Shown: positions 42,267 to 53,637 of the stretch, piece by piece
Layout: each line of letters starts with the position of its first letter
Numbering within the stretch: position 1 is the stretch's first letter
Assembly (NCBI GenBank): GCA_012064385.1
Contig: QRDG01000473.1
Location: 1,296,466 to 1,360,465, forward strand
Length of the DNA: 64,000 nt
DNA from: Puccinellia tenuiflora
Lineage: Eukaryota; Streptophyta; Magnoliopsida; Poales; Poaceae
Direction: 5' to 3'
Program-made: the position numbers and the translations under genes
Notes under the pieces: model-generated
What the model was told of the DNA's origin: nothing
The model's database searches: none
What the model saw: the letters and a program-made list of their open reading frames with translations, nothing else

Positions 42267-43304
42267 TGATATGGGGTGGCCCGATCTTCTCAGTGAGTGG
42301 TGGTAGATGGATGATGATGTAGGTAACTTGCGAGATTCCGACGAACTCTCCGGCTGCTCCCCTGTTGCCAATGCAACAGCTCTTCAACCCAATGGATATT
42401 CGCGACGCCTCACACCGATGCAACGTAGCCGCCGACCACGAAGCGGTTTCTGCAATCTACTAATTCCCAGTGGAACAACAGATCACACTAAAACTTTGGT
42501 AGCAATAACCTCCAGATCGAAACAAAGTGGAGGGGTGAATTCCCGATCGAAGCAAAGAGGAATTCTAGTATAGATGAATGCTTAGCAATCCAATCTAGGG
42601 TTTTTAATCAAAACATGGTCTGCCCTTGACCTAGCCGCCGACCCTAGCCTTTTATAGGAGTTCTAGGGCTGGGGAAATACTCAAACCGACTCAAACAAGG
42701 TTTGGTTTGACCCAAAAACGAATACAAACCGACCAAAACTGGTTCGGTCGAAATCTGGCGCGCAGGCCGGGTCCAGGTCGGGGCTAGGCCGGCCTGGGAT
42801 TTGCATGACACGCAAACCGGCCTGGCCGGGCGGAGGCCGGGCTGAGGCCGGACGCTTCGGGCACATGCCCGGGCTAGGCCGGGCTGGGGCTGGCCTTCCA
42901 GCGACTCAGAGGCCGGGCGTTTCGGGTATATGGCCGGCCTGGCCGGCCTGGGGCCGGCCTCAGACCGGGCTGCTTGGCCTTCTTCGTCTTCCTTCCTTGG
43001 GCATTCCTCCCGCTCCTCCCTCGCGCCATAGGTGACGTTGTACTCCAAATCTTGCTGCTCCTCGGACCCTCCTCCAATGTGTGTGTTATCAACAACCTTA
43101 ATCATACACAAGTGCAAAGACTTAGGTAGTATAAAATTCTCATTATCACAAACATCATATTCAACTAAGAGTGAGTTCACCTGTTGTCCAAGTAGCTTGG
43201 CACGAGCTCTTGTCATTGGTCCAATCCTCACTTCATCGGGCTTGTCCTGAACAGCAACATCCTCGATGGAAGAAAATGATAAAGGACTAGGGATGTCCTC
43301 ATCA
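42267..43304 (-). repeat. D1 5' LTR
   Basis: 1038 bp, paired with 27161-28185 by the starting TGATATGGGG and by the CTGTA duplication. A GGCCGG-rich region is at 42765-42970. Confidence 0.94.
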
Positions 43305-43514
43305 CTGTATAGTTGTGACTTGAGCTTGTGTTGCCTCTGCCGTGGCTGCAACTCCATCAACTTGCACACTAAGATTTTGCAGATCCTCATTTATTGGGTC
43401 AATTTCAGTTGTGATTTTGCGCTGCAAAGTGTCACGTAGTGCTTCATACTCGTTCCAATGCACAACAGCCGTGGGGTCCTTTCTTGCCTGCACATCAACA
43501 TCCTCCATAGACAT
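43305..43514 (-). pseudogene. B gag N-terminal fragment
   Basis: ATG at 43514 opens MSMEDVDVQARKDPT, then EYEALRDTLQRKITTEIDPI, aligned with D2 gag. The frame is open up to the D insertion and continues at 27155 with IDALTQQF, confirming the CTGTA site. Confidence 0.87.
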
Positions 43515-44923
43515 GATTAGTGGGTTAGTGCAAACAAAATTAGGATTTGGTGGATACTCTCACAACTCACTCCAAACTGAAAGAAAGGTGAATCTTACCA
43601 TTCCAAAGTGAATAGAAAGTACTTACCAATCTGGTAGACAACGGTGCGTGCACAGATGTAACAAAGCGAATGCCGAGGGTCCAAATTATCACACGACAAG
43701 CAAGGGTATATGGTGGAGCTTGGTTTGGATACCTAACAAAACCAAATAACAAATCCTAGTGCTGATCGTATGACACAAAGGAAACGCACACGGTGGAGAT
43801 AAATGGGGCAATGCAACTTTTAGGGATGAGCACAAAAGTATAGAGATATATGGGCGGAGTATAGCTCGTGTTGCAAAGCGCTGGAAAGACAATAGCAAGT
43901 GGCTCAATGAAAACAGGCACAAGATTGCTCAAATACTAGTAGTGTCACAAAGGTAATACTATCAGTTCCTCAAAAAAAAAAATACACACTTTGGCCTCTT
44001 TTAACTCTCTTTTTTTTTACTTTCTCTTTTGATTTTTTTTTTGGATTTTTCAATGGCCAACACTTGAAACAGGAGCAAAGCAGAACTTGTAAGCACAATT
44101 ATGAACAAGAACACAAAACTATGAGCAGCCTGTGAGCACAAAGGATCGCTAGTCCTATGGGTAAGCTCCTAAAAGTATTGCTGTAGAAAGGCTGTGTCTA
44201 AGTCTCACAAAGTTCGGTTTTTGCCGAAACTGAAACTTAAAAGGTCCAAAAACTCGATGTTCCCGAGCGAATTTGGGGATTCCGAGGCTGCCGAGAAGGC
44301 GTAAACACACGAAGTAAGTTTGGCTGGATACAGATTTTCGAGACGAACGATTTGAGAGGTCGACCGTCGAAAACGGAGTTCGTATGCAGAAGTTATGCCA
44401 GTTTGACTAAAACTGTCAAAAACCTCGCCAAAACCGTGTCGCGGCAGGAAAAACGTAGAAAAACCATGTCGCGGCAGAGTCCGAGGTCGACTCGAACTAG
44501 GGTTTGTGCCGCGGCAGAGAAAACAAATAAAAACCATGTCGCGGCAGAGTCCGAGATCAACTCGAACTAGGGTTTGTGCCGCGGCAGAGAAAAGAAGGAA
44601 AAATCGTGTCGCGGCAGAAACTGATCTACACTCCAACTTGAACTCGAATTGACTAATTTTTTTGGATTTTTGATAGTTGGACTCCGATGCGAACTAGATG
44701 ATGAACACGGAAGCAGAAACCTAGACTCCTAAACACGAGAGAAAGGCAACACAAAGAGAAAACGATCAACAACTAGAAAAAGAAATTCAGTGCTATATAG
44801 GCTATGGCAAAAATTCTAACCCTAATCTTTTTGTGAGGCTTTTTCTGGATAGGATGAAAATCAGTAAAACTAAACTATGGGATGGATTGCTCACCGAGGA
44901 AACCCGAAAATCTGATACCAAGA
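43515..44923 (-). other. B leader with at least six CTGCCGCG motifs
   Basis: Motifs occur between 44438 and 44614, including two almost identical 65-70 bp tandem units each holding TGTCGCGGCAGAGTCCGAG. An A/T-rich purine tract lies at 43970-44045. AAAACGGAGTTCGTATGCA is at 44370-44388. The primer site is the complement of 44910-44920. Confidence 0.8.
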
Positions 44924-45779
44924 TGATAAGGGGCGGCCCGATCTCCTCGTGAGCTTGATGGGGGGTGTTTGATAACTTTGTGGAACACTGTGATCTCTCC
45001 TTGGCTAGTCCCCGTTGCCAATGCAACAGATTCGAACCCTATGGATATTCGCAGCCTTACACACTTGCGCAACGCAGCCGTCGACTACGAAATAGTCCTG
45101 TACCTCCTTATTCCCAATAGAACAGCAGATAACACGCAAACTTTGCAGTAGATGAACCACCAGATCGATACGAATTGGTGGGGATAAATTCAGAGGAATG
45201 CTTAAAGCAATTCGATCTAGAATTCTAGGGTTTTAGTTTTAACATAGTCTAACCTCAACAACTCACAGCCCTCAACTATTTAAGGAGAGGAGGGGGTGCG
45301 GCACAACCAGCAGCAAACATGGTTCGACTCCGACTCCTATGATATAAACCGACCCAATAGGGTTCGGTCCAACTATGTGGCACGCAGGCCCAACATGGGT
45401 TGCACCCAAATACTTGTGAAGTCTTGGTGCAGCACTTGATTTACTCGCGCGACCTTGGGGATTCCCTCCAATGACTTGTGCGCATGCCTCCCTCTCCTCC
45501 CTCGCGCACTGATATTGGAATCAGTTCTTGGTGCAATGCTCTTCTCCTCCAATGCTTGTGTTATCAACAAACCTGATCATACATAAGTGCATAGACTTGG
45601 GCAGTATAAAGTTCTCATCAACACAAACATCAGATTCAATTAAGAGTGAGCTCACTTGTTGCTCAAGTAGCTTGGCTCGAGCTCTTGTTATTGGTCCAAT
45701 CCTCACTTCATCAGGTTTATGTTGTGCAGCAACATCATCATCAGGAAAAGATGGTAAAGGACTAGGGATGTCCTCATCA
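44924..45779 (-). repeat. B 5' LTR
   Basis: 856 bp, paired with 14908-15766. It includes a copy of the tail frame (about 45720-45521) and is followed by AAAGG. Confidence 0.95.
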
Positions 45780-46261
45780 AAAGGTGGAATAACTAATTTT
45801 AGTTTAGCAACATGTTCATCTTCGTGTACCTGCGCTTGCTGCCGATGTGCAAGGTTGCGTGGATGTACATGTGGACGACCCGGTGGATAGTCGGCGTCAG
45901 CCGCGTATCCGTCGCCATGCTCACCGGGATTGGCGACATGGGCAGCAGCCGACACGACTGAACCTTGTGGATCCTCCTGAATTACACGACCTGTCCGTGG
46001 AACGGTGTTGCCTTGCAACACGGGAGGCGGTATGCGTGGTGGCTGTAACTGTCCAAACAAGCGATCAAACTTGCTAGATAGACCAGCCAAGGTGCTGTTG
46101 ACGTCATCGAACTTCGCGTTGAAAGCAACCTCCAAGCCATCGATCTTGTCCATAGCACCACAGATCCGGTCCTCGGTGTCCAAAGCATGGTCCGTAACCA
46201 TCTTCTCAAAGTGCTCCTACATCTCCTTGTTGGTCATTTCGATCTTCTCGTCCCCTGACAT
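45780..46261 (-). pseudogene. A gag N-terminal part
   Basis: ATG at 46261 (MSGDEKIEMTNKEM) is followed at 46219-46217 by TAG where K has CAG. The frame then stays open: HFEKMVTDHALDTEDRI, GLEVAFNAKFDDVNST, LSSKFDRLFGQL, a Pro-rich linker and PPGRPHVHPRN, ending VAKLKLVIPPF at the B insertion. The helical N-terminus is typical of the A/E/K lineage Gag. The early stop prevents synthesis of Gag from this copy. Confidence 0.87.
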
Positions 46262-47453
46262 GACTAGTAGAAAATAAGAAACAAATACAAGTATATGTTC
46301 CTATCGACTACTAGGGTGTGGTAGAAAACACGCAATCCGTCAAGCAAAATATAAAGCTCCTACAAGTTCCTTACGAAGCAGGAGAGCGTCACGGCGACCA
46401 CAAAGATTAGCACTCCGAAGATTGGACAAAGCGATCACCAGGCGAGGTACAAAGCACGTAGGAGACATCTGTGGAGCTTTAGGACGGCTTTATATATGGT
46501 ATAGCAATAATCAAAACAGGAATGAAAGTTGAAGCAACGCTCAACGACGGTACCGTGCTTGTCCTAGGCTAGACCGTACTAAAGACGTGAGCCGAGAACA
46601 CCGACGAAGTCATGGCGCGGCATAAAGAGGCCACACAAAAACAGCTCTCAACAGCAAGCTATAAGTGAAGATCACAGAAAAGTAACAGGTACGTGAGTAA
46701 GATACCCACAACAATATGCACGAGAGTGAGATGGTATGCTCTGTGAAGCGTGTGATGCGCTAAAAACGCGAAAAAGTCGCAAAAATATCACTATGATTGC
46801 AACTGTCTCAAAAGAATCCACGTACTGAAAAACGAGGGTAGGATCAAATTTTTTTCCGAAAGTGCTCTGCAATTTTTTTTTTGCGGATGAGGGTGGGGGG
46901 TGCTACGCGACCAAGGAGTAACCGAGTTGAACTCTACCTCGTTAGCGTAGACTTGGCGGATAAGAAAACAAACTGAAAACAAATCTCAAAAACCCTAACC
47001 CTACTTGGTATGGCGGCACAACAAAGGATGTGGCGGCGAGAGGGTATAGCGGCGAGGCGGTGGTGTGATGGAGTAGCTGTGGAGGGAGTTTGGCGGTGGA
47101 GAGTAGTGGTGGGTGTTGGTAGTGGCGGCGGAAGGACTGGTGGATGGAAGGCGGTGATCTGCAAGTGTGGAAGATGGTGTGGCGGCAGCGATGACTAGAT
47201 GTGATTCGAACTCGAAAACTCTAAGGGAGTAGATACTAAGACCAACAACTCGACACAACGATGCAGACGAAGAATAAACGATGCAATACACTGAAAAGAT
47301 TATGCAACAGGCCCGGACTGGTTTTAGGACGGGATGATCTAACCCTAATATTTTTTTTGGCTTTTTCGTGGACTGTAGGTATGAAGAAAATAGATGCGAT
47401 CTACACTAGTAAAACTGTAAATCTCACCGATCAACCTGAAATCTGATACCACT
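46262..47453 (-). other. A leader
   Basis: 1.2 kb without supported genes. It is similar to the K leader throughout. A GGCGGC-rich region (47011-47190) gives small spurious ORFs. No CTGCCGCG repeats are seen. The primer site is the complement of 47441-47451 (TGGTATCAGAT). Confidence 0.8.
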
Positions 47454-48355
47454 TGATAGGGCAAAGGTAGTCCGATCTTTCGATGAGATATGATACGTCG
47501 ATTCTTGGAGGAGTTCGACCTTGGCGTTCCGACTTCTACGCACACGTACGTGGCGCCAATGCAATCGCTAAACCAATCTCCGTGATTTACCAACCCTGCA
47601 GTAGCACGATTGGCCTGACCAAAGAGGTCTAGTTCTACCTGCGATCGAGAAACAAGTAAGAACCAAAATTGCAATAAAGAATTGCGGATGGAAGATGAAC
47701 TTTATTGATGATGGTGGGATCTTGAAAGTGCGTAGTACAAGAGGCCTAGCCGACACTCGTGCCTATGGCGAAGACTAGCAAAAGCTGAGTTCTTTTTAAC
47801 TAAACAAAATCCAAGTCTAAATGATGACCTAAGGGTTTATATAAGGAGGAAAGGAAGGGGTTTCGGCCAGCCAAGAGGTGGTGGCCGAATCCAACCCTAG
47901 GTGTACTTTCTCCCTCAATACGGACTCCAAAAACGCACTATTAAGTCTGATACGAAATTACATGGGCCCTGGCCCATAAATAAAGGTGGCGCAACACCAT
48001 ATGTGACTATGGACGAAAATATGAAGTATAGGCATGAATATTTCGTCCAAGTCCTCAATCATCATAGTCTCCATTGGTAGCGTCATCTCCTTCCTCATGT
48101 GCACTCCTGCTGCCATCTCCATTGATGTACACGCTCCATAACTTGTCCCTCACGTCCATGCTTGGTCCATCATTCCTAAGAGAGACAAACACATTTGATT
48201 TAGGAAGCATCATATTCTCATGAATATTAGGAGTAGCTTGTAAGAACGAAAGTACCTATTGATTAAGTTGACGTGCACGAGCTCTAGTCATAGGTCCTTG
48301 TAATGTAGGTGGTGTAGTAGTGGTGGTTGCATCTATAGCAAGGATGTCCTCATCA
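47454..48355 (-). repeat. A 5' LTR
   Basis: 902 bp, TGATAGGGCAAAGGTAGTCC...GTCCTCATCA on the plus strand. The TATA region is TTTATATAAGG at 47836-47846. It is followed by GGTAG. Confidence 0.95.
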
Positions 48356-49834
48356 GGTAGACTGATTGCATATTTTTTTGAGAAATTGAATGGTGCACAA
48401 TTGAACTATCCTGTATATGATAACGAATTGTATCCAAAAGAATTTATCATACATTCTGATCATGAAGCTTTGAAGTTTATGAAAAGTCAATCCAATTTGA
48501 ATAGACGTCATGCTAAGTGGGTTGAGCTTATTGAGTCTTTTCCTTACATCATTAAACATAAGAAGGGTAAAGATAACGTGGTAGCCGATGCTCTCTCTAG
48601 GAAGAACATGCTTTTGACACAATTAGATGTGAGAGTTCCTGGTTTAGAGAGTATACGTGATTTATATGTGACTGATCATGACTTTGCAGCTCCTTTTAAC
48701 ATGTGTAGAGATGGCAAAGCTTGCGAAAAATTTCATACACATGATGGATATTTGTTTAGAGCTAACAAATTATGCATTCCAGAATCGTCCGTGCGTTTGC
48801 TATTGTTACAGGAATCTCATGCCGGCGGTTTGATGGGTCACTTTGGACGAGAGAAGACATTGCTCATGCTCGCTGATCACTTCTATTGGCCTAAGATAAG
48901 CCTTGATGTGGACAGATTTGTGAAGCGGTGTGTGACGTGCAACAAGGCTAAGTCCAAACTTAAACCCCACGGTTTGTATACCCCTCTTCCTGCTCCTACT
49001 ACACCATGGGAAGATATAAGCATGGATTTTATGTTAGGATTGCCTAGGACCAGGAGAGGACATGATTCAATTTTTGTGGTGGTGGATCGATTTTCTAAGA
49101 TGGTACATTTTATTGCCTGCCACAAAAGCGACGATGCGGCGCATATTGCTAATCTGTTTTTCAGGGACATCGTGCGCTTACATGGAGTACCAAAGACAAT
49201 TGTTTCTGGCCGTGATGTGAAGTTCATGAGCTATTTTTGGAAGACACTTTGGGGAAAGCTGGGAACAAAGCTGCTGTTTAGTACAACATGCCATCCCCAA
49301 ACTAACGGCCAAACGGAGGTGGTGAACCGCGCACTTTCAACGTTGCTGCGGACAATGATTAAGAAGAATTTGCACATTTGGGATGAGTGTCTACCGCATG
49401 TGGAGTTTGCTTATAATAGGGCGGTGCATTCAAAAACGCAATTGTGTCCGTTTGAGGTGGTGTATGGTTTTAAACCCATCACGCCACTAGACTTGCTGCT
49501 GCTTCCACTACAAGAAAGAGTAAACATGGAGGCATCGAAGCGTGCATATTTTGTGAGGAAGATACATGAGAAGACAAAGGAACCAATAGAGAAGAAAGGC
49601 AAGTATAATGCTGCTCGTGTCAACAAGAAAAGAAAGGTGGTGATTTTTCAGCCCGGCGACATGGTTTGGGTACACTTTTGTAAAGACAGATTTCCTGTTT
49701 TGCGCAAGTCTAAGTTGATGCCACGAGGTGATGGTCCATACAAGGTTCTTGCTAAGATAAATGACAATGCATACAAGATAGATCTTCCTACAAGTGAGTT
49801 TGGCGTAAGTAATACGTTCAATGTGCCGATTTGA
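48356..49834 (+). pseudogene. Z RNase H end and integrase
   Basis: Continues the Z pol after A. RNase H resumes RLIAYFFEKLNGAQLNYPVYD, but about 14 residues around the usual ALVRVLEVW are deleted near 48430. INT is long and open: HAGGLMGHFGREKTL and CVTCNKAKSKLK (zinc finger), MDFMLGLPRTRRG, IVSGRDVKFMSYFW and TNGQTEVVNRAL. The second catalytic Asp of SDRD is Gly here (SGRD), so this INT is inactive. The C-terminal domain (INDNAYKIDLP) ends at a one-base deletion near 49830. Confidence 0.9.
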
Positions 49835-49840
49835 CTCCAT

Positions 49841-50230
49841 ATGATGGAGAAGACCTTGCTGCATCGAGGTCGACGCCTTTTGAAGGGGGGGGAGGATGAT
49901 GAGGACATTCCAAGTTCCTTACCATCTTTTCCTAAAGATGATGTTGCTGGTCAAGCTCCAACTAATGAAGTTTGGATTGGTCCTATGACTAGAGCACGTG
50001 CAAAGCTACTTGGCCAACAGGTGAATTCGTTCATAAGTGATATTCATGATTATGAGAATTTTATACTACCTAAGTCTTTGTATTTGTCTATGATCAGATA
50101 TGAGGATGGCGCAAGCATTGCACATGGAGAAGGAGAGTTGCAGCAAGAAGAAGAAGGGATGATTTCCAATATATGCGCGAGAGAGGAGAGGGAGGCAGGT
50201 GCATCACCAAGAGAGGGAGATCATGCATGA
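49841..50230 (+). pseudogene. Z polyprotein tail encoded in the 3' LTR
   Basis: Begins in the purine tract (eight G, one too many for the upstream frame) and continues into U3: GGEDDEDIPSSLPSF, IGPMTRARAKLLGQQVNSF, YENFILPKSLYLSMIR and ICAREEREAG, with TGA at 50228. The same blocks occur in B, D, N and, more distantly, Q. Confidence 0.83.
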
Positions 50231-50792
50231 ATAGCTAAGGTGGCGCACCAGGACATCCAAGGGATGATCACATACGTCTAAGGTGCACCACATGAGGCCT
50301 GCGTGCCAATTAGGCTGAACCCAACTTGGGTCGGTTTGTATCAAGTCGAGTCGAACTAGAGTCGTACTTTGAGTCCACGTACAAGGGTAGGACGCCCCAA
50401 CTCCTATTAGTACAGGAGGGGCGCTGTAATTAGAGGCAGACCACGTTTTACTTAAACCCTAGATCGGATTGCTACAAGCATTCATCTATTTTTGTGTTCC
50501 ACTTTGTTGCGATCAGGAATACAACCTCTCCACTTTGTTTCGATCTGGAGATTTAGCTACCAAAGTTTGAGTGTAATTTGTTGTTCCATTGGGAATTAGT
50601 AGATTGCAAACCGCTCGTGGTCGGCGGCTATGTTGCGCAAGTGTGTGGTGTTGCGAATATCCATTGGGTTGAAGCGCTGTTGCATTGGCAACGGGGGAGC
50701 AGCCGGAGAGTTCGAGAGCATCTCGCAAGTTATCTTCATCAACCATCCAATCCACCATAGGCTCACTGAGAAGATCAGGCAACCCCTTATCA
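49897..50792 (+). repeat. Z 3' LTR
   Basis: 896 bp, TGATGAGGACATTCC...ACCCCTTATCA. The U5 end has GAGAAGATCAGGC, one change from the GATCGG box. ATATG follows. The 5' partner is outside the window. Confidence 0.92.
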
Positions 50793-52145
50793 ATATGGTT
50801 CACAATGAGATAGGTATCATAGCCTTCTCAACTTTTCTTGGAGATTTTGTGTTCCCACATTTTTGAGGATATTCGGATGAATTGCTTGCACATTGACCTT
50901 GCATTTGCATTACTTTCCATATCCTTGTGTTGTGCTAATGGTGTAATGATCAAGATTGGACATGTCACGGATGATCTGCTCCACTATCACGCACACACAT
51001 TGTTTGCTTGGTCTTTGATGCGCGTAGGTAACATTGGCGGCATGGTGACTTCCACTTCAACAACAAGTCATCTATCTCCTTCACATGATGAGGACGTGCT
51101 AGCATCGAAGTGATGAGGACATCCATACACTTGACACATCTTCACCTCATGATGATGATCACCAAGCTGCTGCAAAGAAGTTCAATGATGAAATCAGAAT
51201 TGGACCTATTACAAGAGCTTGTGCAAAGCTATTAGAACAATAGGTGAACTCACTCTTAATAGAATCTGAATATTTCGTAAATGAGAACTGTTTACTGCCT
51301 AAGTCTTTGTTTGTGTGCATACTCAGGTTCGTTGAAGAAGAAGGCGTAGCACGAGGGAGCGAGGAGCTGCAGCACTTGGAGCAAGAGGATCAAGGCGTGG
51401 AGTACACAAGATGAACAGGACGCGAGGGAGGAGAGGGAGGCAGCGTCCAAGGGCCATGGAGGCCACCACGCCACACATGGGCAGGCGCCACATCAGGCCT
51501 GCGTGCCTTAAGGCTGAACCCAACACTTTGGGTCCATTTGTATCGTTTGAGTCGAACCGGTTTAGGGTTGCACCAAGTCGGTTGCACCGGGCCGGTACTG
51601 TAGCTACAGTACGCCCCTCCCCCTTTATATACTAGTCCAGCCGCCATAGATGAGTTTAGACCACGTTTAAGATAAACCCTAGTTCATGAGACTGCTGTAA
51701 GCATTCATCTTGAATCCTCGTCTCCAATTCGTTTCGATCTGGAGATCATATACTGCAAGTTAAGTGTGATTCGCTGTTCCATTGGGAATTAGTGAATTGC
51801 AATTATACCGTTTCGTGGTCGACAGCTACGTGCGCAAGTGTGTGACGTTGTGAATATCCAAAGGGTTGAGAGCTGCTGCATTGGCATCAGGGATCAAGCG
51901 AGGAGAGTTCATCAGCGACATACAAGTTATCTATCCATCATCATCATCACCACCGCAGCTTACTGAGAAGATCGGGCCACCCCTTATCACGAAGACGATG
52001 CTTTTCGAAGGAGGGGGAGGTGATGTAGGTGGACCCATGTCTATCACCATGTCATGCGCTTCAAAGGACGCCAAGCCACCAAGGACTTCAAAGGGTGGCA
52101 AGGAACTCCATGGACTCCAACCATCCAAGGCCTGCGCTTGGAAAA
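50793..52145 (+). mobile_element. Element P: 3' end of a G-like or non-autonomous LTR element, host of Z, H and K
   Basis: Internal sequence 50793-51110 continues after H at 51995. It ends in a purine tract (GAAGGAGGGGGAGG), and an LTR start TGATGTAGGTGG is at 52021. The minus-one frame 50838-51110 is open, Cys/His-rich near its start, and ends SHLSPSHDEDVLASK then FEGGGGDV, resembling the G tail region (LSPFHGD, LSEGGGEMM). No RT or INT is visible in this part. The LTR matches L (60684) more than G. K interrupts it at 52145. Confidence 0.72.
51111..51989 (+). mobile_element. Element H: solo LTR, B/N-like
   Basis: 879 bp, TGATGAGGACATCC...CCCCTTATCA, flanked by CGAAG (51106-51110 and 51990-51994). 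It carries a decayed tail (IRIGPITRACAKLLEQ then TAG), a TATA box TTTATATA at 51624-51631 and the palindrome GTACTGTAGCTACAGTAC at 51595-51612. No interior remains. Confidence 0.94.
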
Positions 52146-52495
52146 TGATGAGGACATCCCGGCCATAGATGCAACCACCACTACTACACCACCTACATTA
52201 CAAGGACCTATGACTAGAGCTCGTGCACGTCAACTTAATCAACATGTACTTTCATTCTTACAAGCTACTCCTAATATTCAAGAGAATATGATGCTGCCTA
52301 AAGTAGATGTATTTGTTTCTCTTAGGAATGAAGGACCAAGAATGGATGAGAGGGACAAGCTATGGAGCATGTACGTGAAGGGAGATGGCAGCAGGAGTGC
52401 AAACAATGGAGACGTTGCTGCTACCAATGGAGACTACCGCACTTTGAAGCCGCCATAATGAAGTTTGAAGACATGGACGAATTATACAAGATGAC
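52146..52495 (+). repeat. K 5' LTR, first part
   Basis: TGATGAGGACATCCCGG start with the tail frame (GPMTRARARQLNQHVLSF, ENMMLPKVDVFVSLR) ending TAA near 52458. It continues at 55829 after J; ATGAC is duplicated at 52491-52495 and 55824-55828. Confidence 0.93.
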
Positions 52496-53033
52496 TGATA
52501 AGGATCAAACCTGCGGATGATCCTATGATTTGTTGTCCCGATCTTTCACAGCGAATCCACCGATAGGACTCTCCCAATAACGATGATGATCGTCACCTGA
52601 AGATGAGGAACGAATCCAGCAAGCAACATGGAGATAAAGATCACCACGCCTCAAACCAAAAGCCTGACAATCCTTGATGAACACAAGAACCTCCGCAGCA
52701 ATCTTTATTCGATAAACGGCATCGCCGTCCCCGGAGGGATGCTTCACCAAGAGCAACACAAAACAATCTGTTTTTAGACTAAAACTCCCTTCTAACTCGC
52801 AGCCCCTAGCCTTATATGGAGGGGAGGGGTGCTACAGTATCGCGCTACAGGACCACGCTACAGTACCGCCCTACTAGTGGACCCTACCTTGACTTGGTTG
52901 GACAGGCCCAAACCAAGCCCAAACTCATAATTATTAAAAACTCTAATTATTTAAAATAGCAACACACGACTAATACATCTAGCTTGGTGGAGTCCTGAAA
53001 TTGGGCTTCACCTCCTCCGTCGTGCCCGTATCA
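52496..53033 (-). repeat. J 3' LTR
   Basis: TGATAAGGATCAAACC...GCCCGTATCA on the plus strand. It contains CCCGATCTTTC 40 bases in and repeated GCTACAG units (52835-52880). It is followed by a purine tract complement TCCTCCCCCC. Confidence 0.9.
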
Positions 53034-53637
53034 TCCTCCCCCCTTCAAGAAGCGTTGTCCCCAACGCGTGAGGGTCTGCTGGAAAGGGTGGCATGATATC
53101 CACAAAAACATCACGCGTCTTCGCCATCTTCAAGTCTTGCCTTCCTACCACTCCACATCCTCCCTCTTGGCCTGCTCGACTTGCTTCAGCAGTGGACGCC
53201 TTTCTTCTCCACACACGCCTGGGCATAGGCGCCACCATCTTCTTCTTCTTCTTGTCCACATTTGCTGGAACCCTTTGTTGCTGAACATGAAACTGCTTAA
53301 CACGACCCTGCAAAAGATGAGTAATGCCTGGGCCACACAACTGACGAACATGTCCATCCTTGCCTTTATGCATCCGCACTACAACTCCAACAACACGCCT
53401 CACAGGTGTACTAACAAAACTGCGCTTGTCGCCCCGTGGCACCACATGCACTGGGACATGATCAGCACAAATATCATCAGTCTAGACACCTGTGTCAACA
53501 CAAACTGGCTTCGTAACACATGCTGCAACATCCTTCCTCTCATCAGCAAGAGGTTGTACTTCAACTGGCTTGTCACTAACAAGAACATCTGGCTTGTCAT
53601 CTACATGCATAGCTGAAGTAATATCAAGAGTAACACT
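53008..53637 (-). pseudogene. J 3' coding region: basic tail reaching into the LTR
   Basis: In the same frame as J gag-PR, after its TAG, with one more TAG near 53484. It encodes a region with RVVGVVVRMHKGKDGH, HLLQGRVKQFHVQQQ, a KKKKK run, and the ending TTLLEGGRMIRARRRR at the LTR border. C keeps a remnant of the same block. It is not INT or RT. The ancestral protein was probably Gag-PR-tail of about 600 residues. Function unknown; the charge suggests nucleic acid binding, which is an inference only. Confidence 0.6.

Larger units (their letters stand above)
27161..43304 (-). mobile_element. Element D: compound CRM-like retrotransposon with two 5' ends, inserted in the gag of B
   Basis: CTGTA duplications (27156-27160 and 43305-43309) bound LTRs of 1025 bp (27161-28185) and 1038 bp (42267-43304). 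Between them is a second LTR with its own primer site, leader and full gag (39542-40626, then leftwards). A truncated first leader and gag lies at 40786-42266. I read it as D1 with a second related element D2 inside, the two fused by recombination. G is inserted in its protease. Confidence 0.9.
14908..45779 (-). mobile_element. Element B: CRM-like LTR retrotransposon inserted in the gag of A
   Basis: AAAGG duplications at 14903-14907 and 45780-45784 flank LTRs of 859 bp (14908-15766) and 856 bp (44924-45779). Removing F, E and D leaves a normal order of leader, Gag, PR, RT, RH, INT and tail on the minus strand. It belongs to the CHTCGG knuckle lineage with D and Z. Confidence 0.95.
2668..48355 (-). 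mobile_element. Element A: CRM-like LTR retrotransposon, full length, inserted in Z
   Basis: A runs on the minus strand from its 5' LTR (47454-48355) to its 3' LTR (2668-3527 joined to 8403-8453). It is flanked by GGTAG duplications. Removing Q, C and B leaves about 8 kb of ordinary structure: LTR, primer site, leader, Gag, PR, RT, RH, INT, tail. The LTRs are 902 and about 906 bp. It carries frameshifts and stops and cannot make a full polyprotein. A, E and K form one lineage by INT sequence and by the knuckle CRRCWGYGHIEREC. Confidence 0.95.
1..50792 (+). mobile_element. Element Z: autonomous-type CRM-like LTR retrotransposon, 5' end outside window, split by element A
   Basis: Two blocks, 1-2667 and 48356-50792, read as one polyprotein on the plus strand once A is removed. 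The RNase H sequence EGRL is restored across the break. The 5-bp duplication GGTAG flanks A at 2663-2667 and 48356-48360. Gag, PR, RT, RH, INT and the LTR-encoded tail are present, but every domain carries stops or frameshifts, so Z is dead. Its 3' LTR ends at 50792 and is followed by ATATG (50793-50797). The 5' LTR lies left of the window. Z belongs with B and D by its zinc knuckle (CHTCGG) and tail. Confidence 0.93.

Noticed and set aside
47010..47200. GGCGGC-rich ORFs in the A leader
   Set aside because: They are simple-sequence frames in an untranslated region. The same region in K has no matching ORF.
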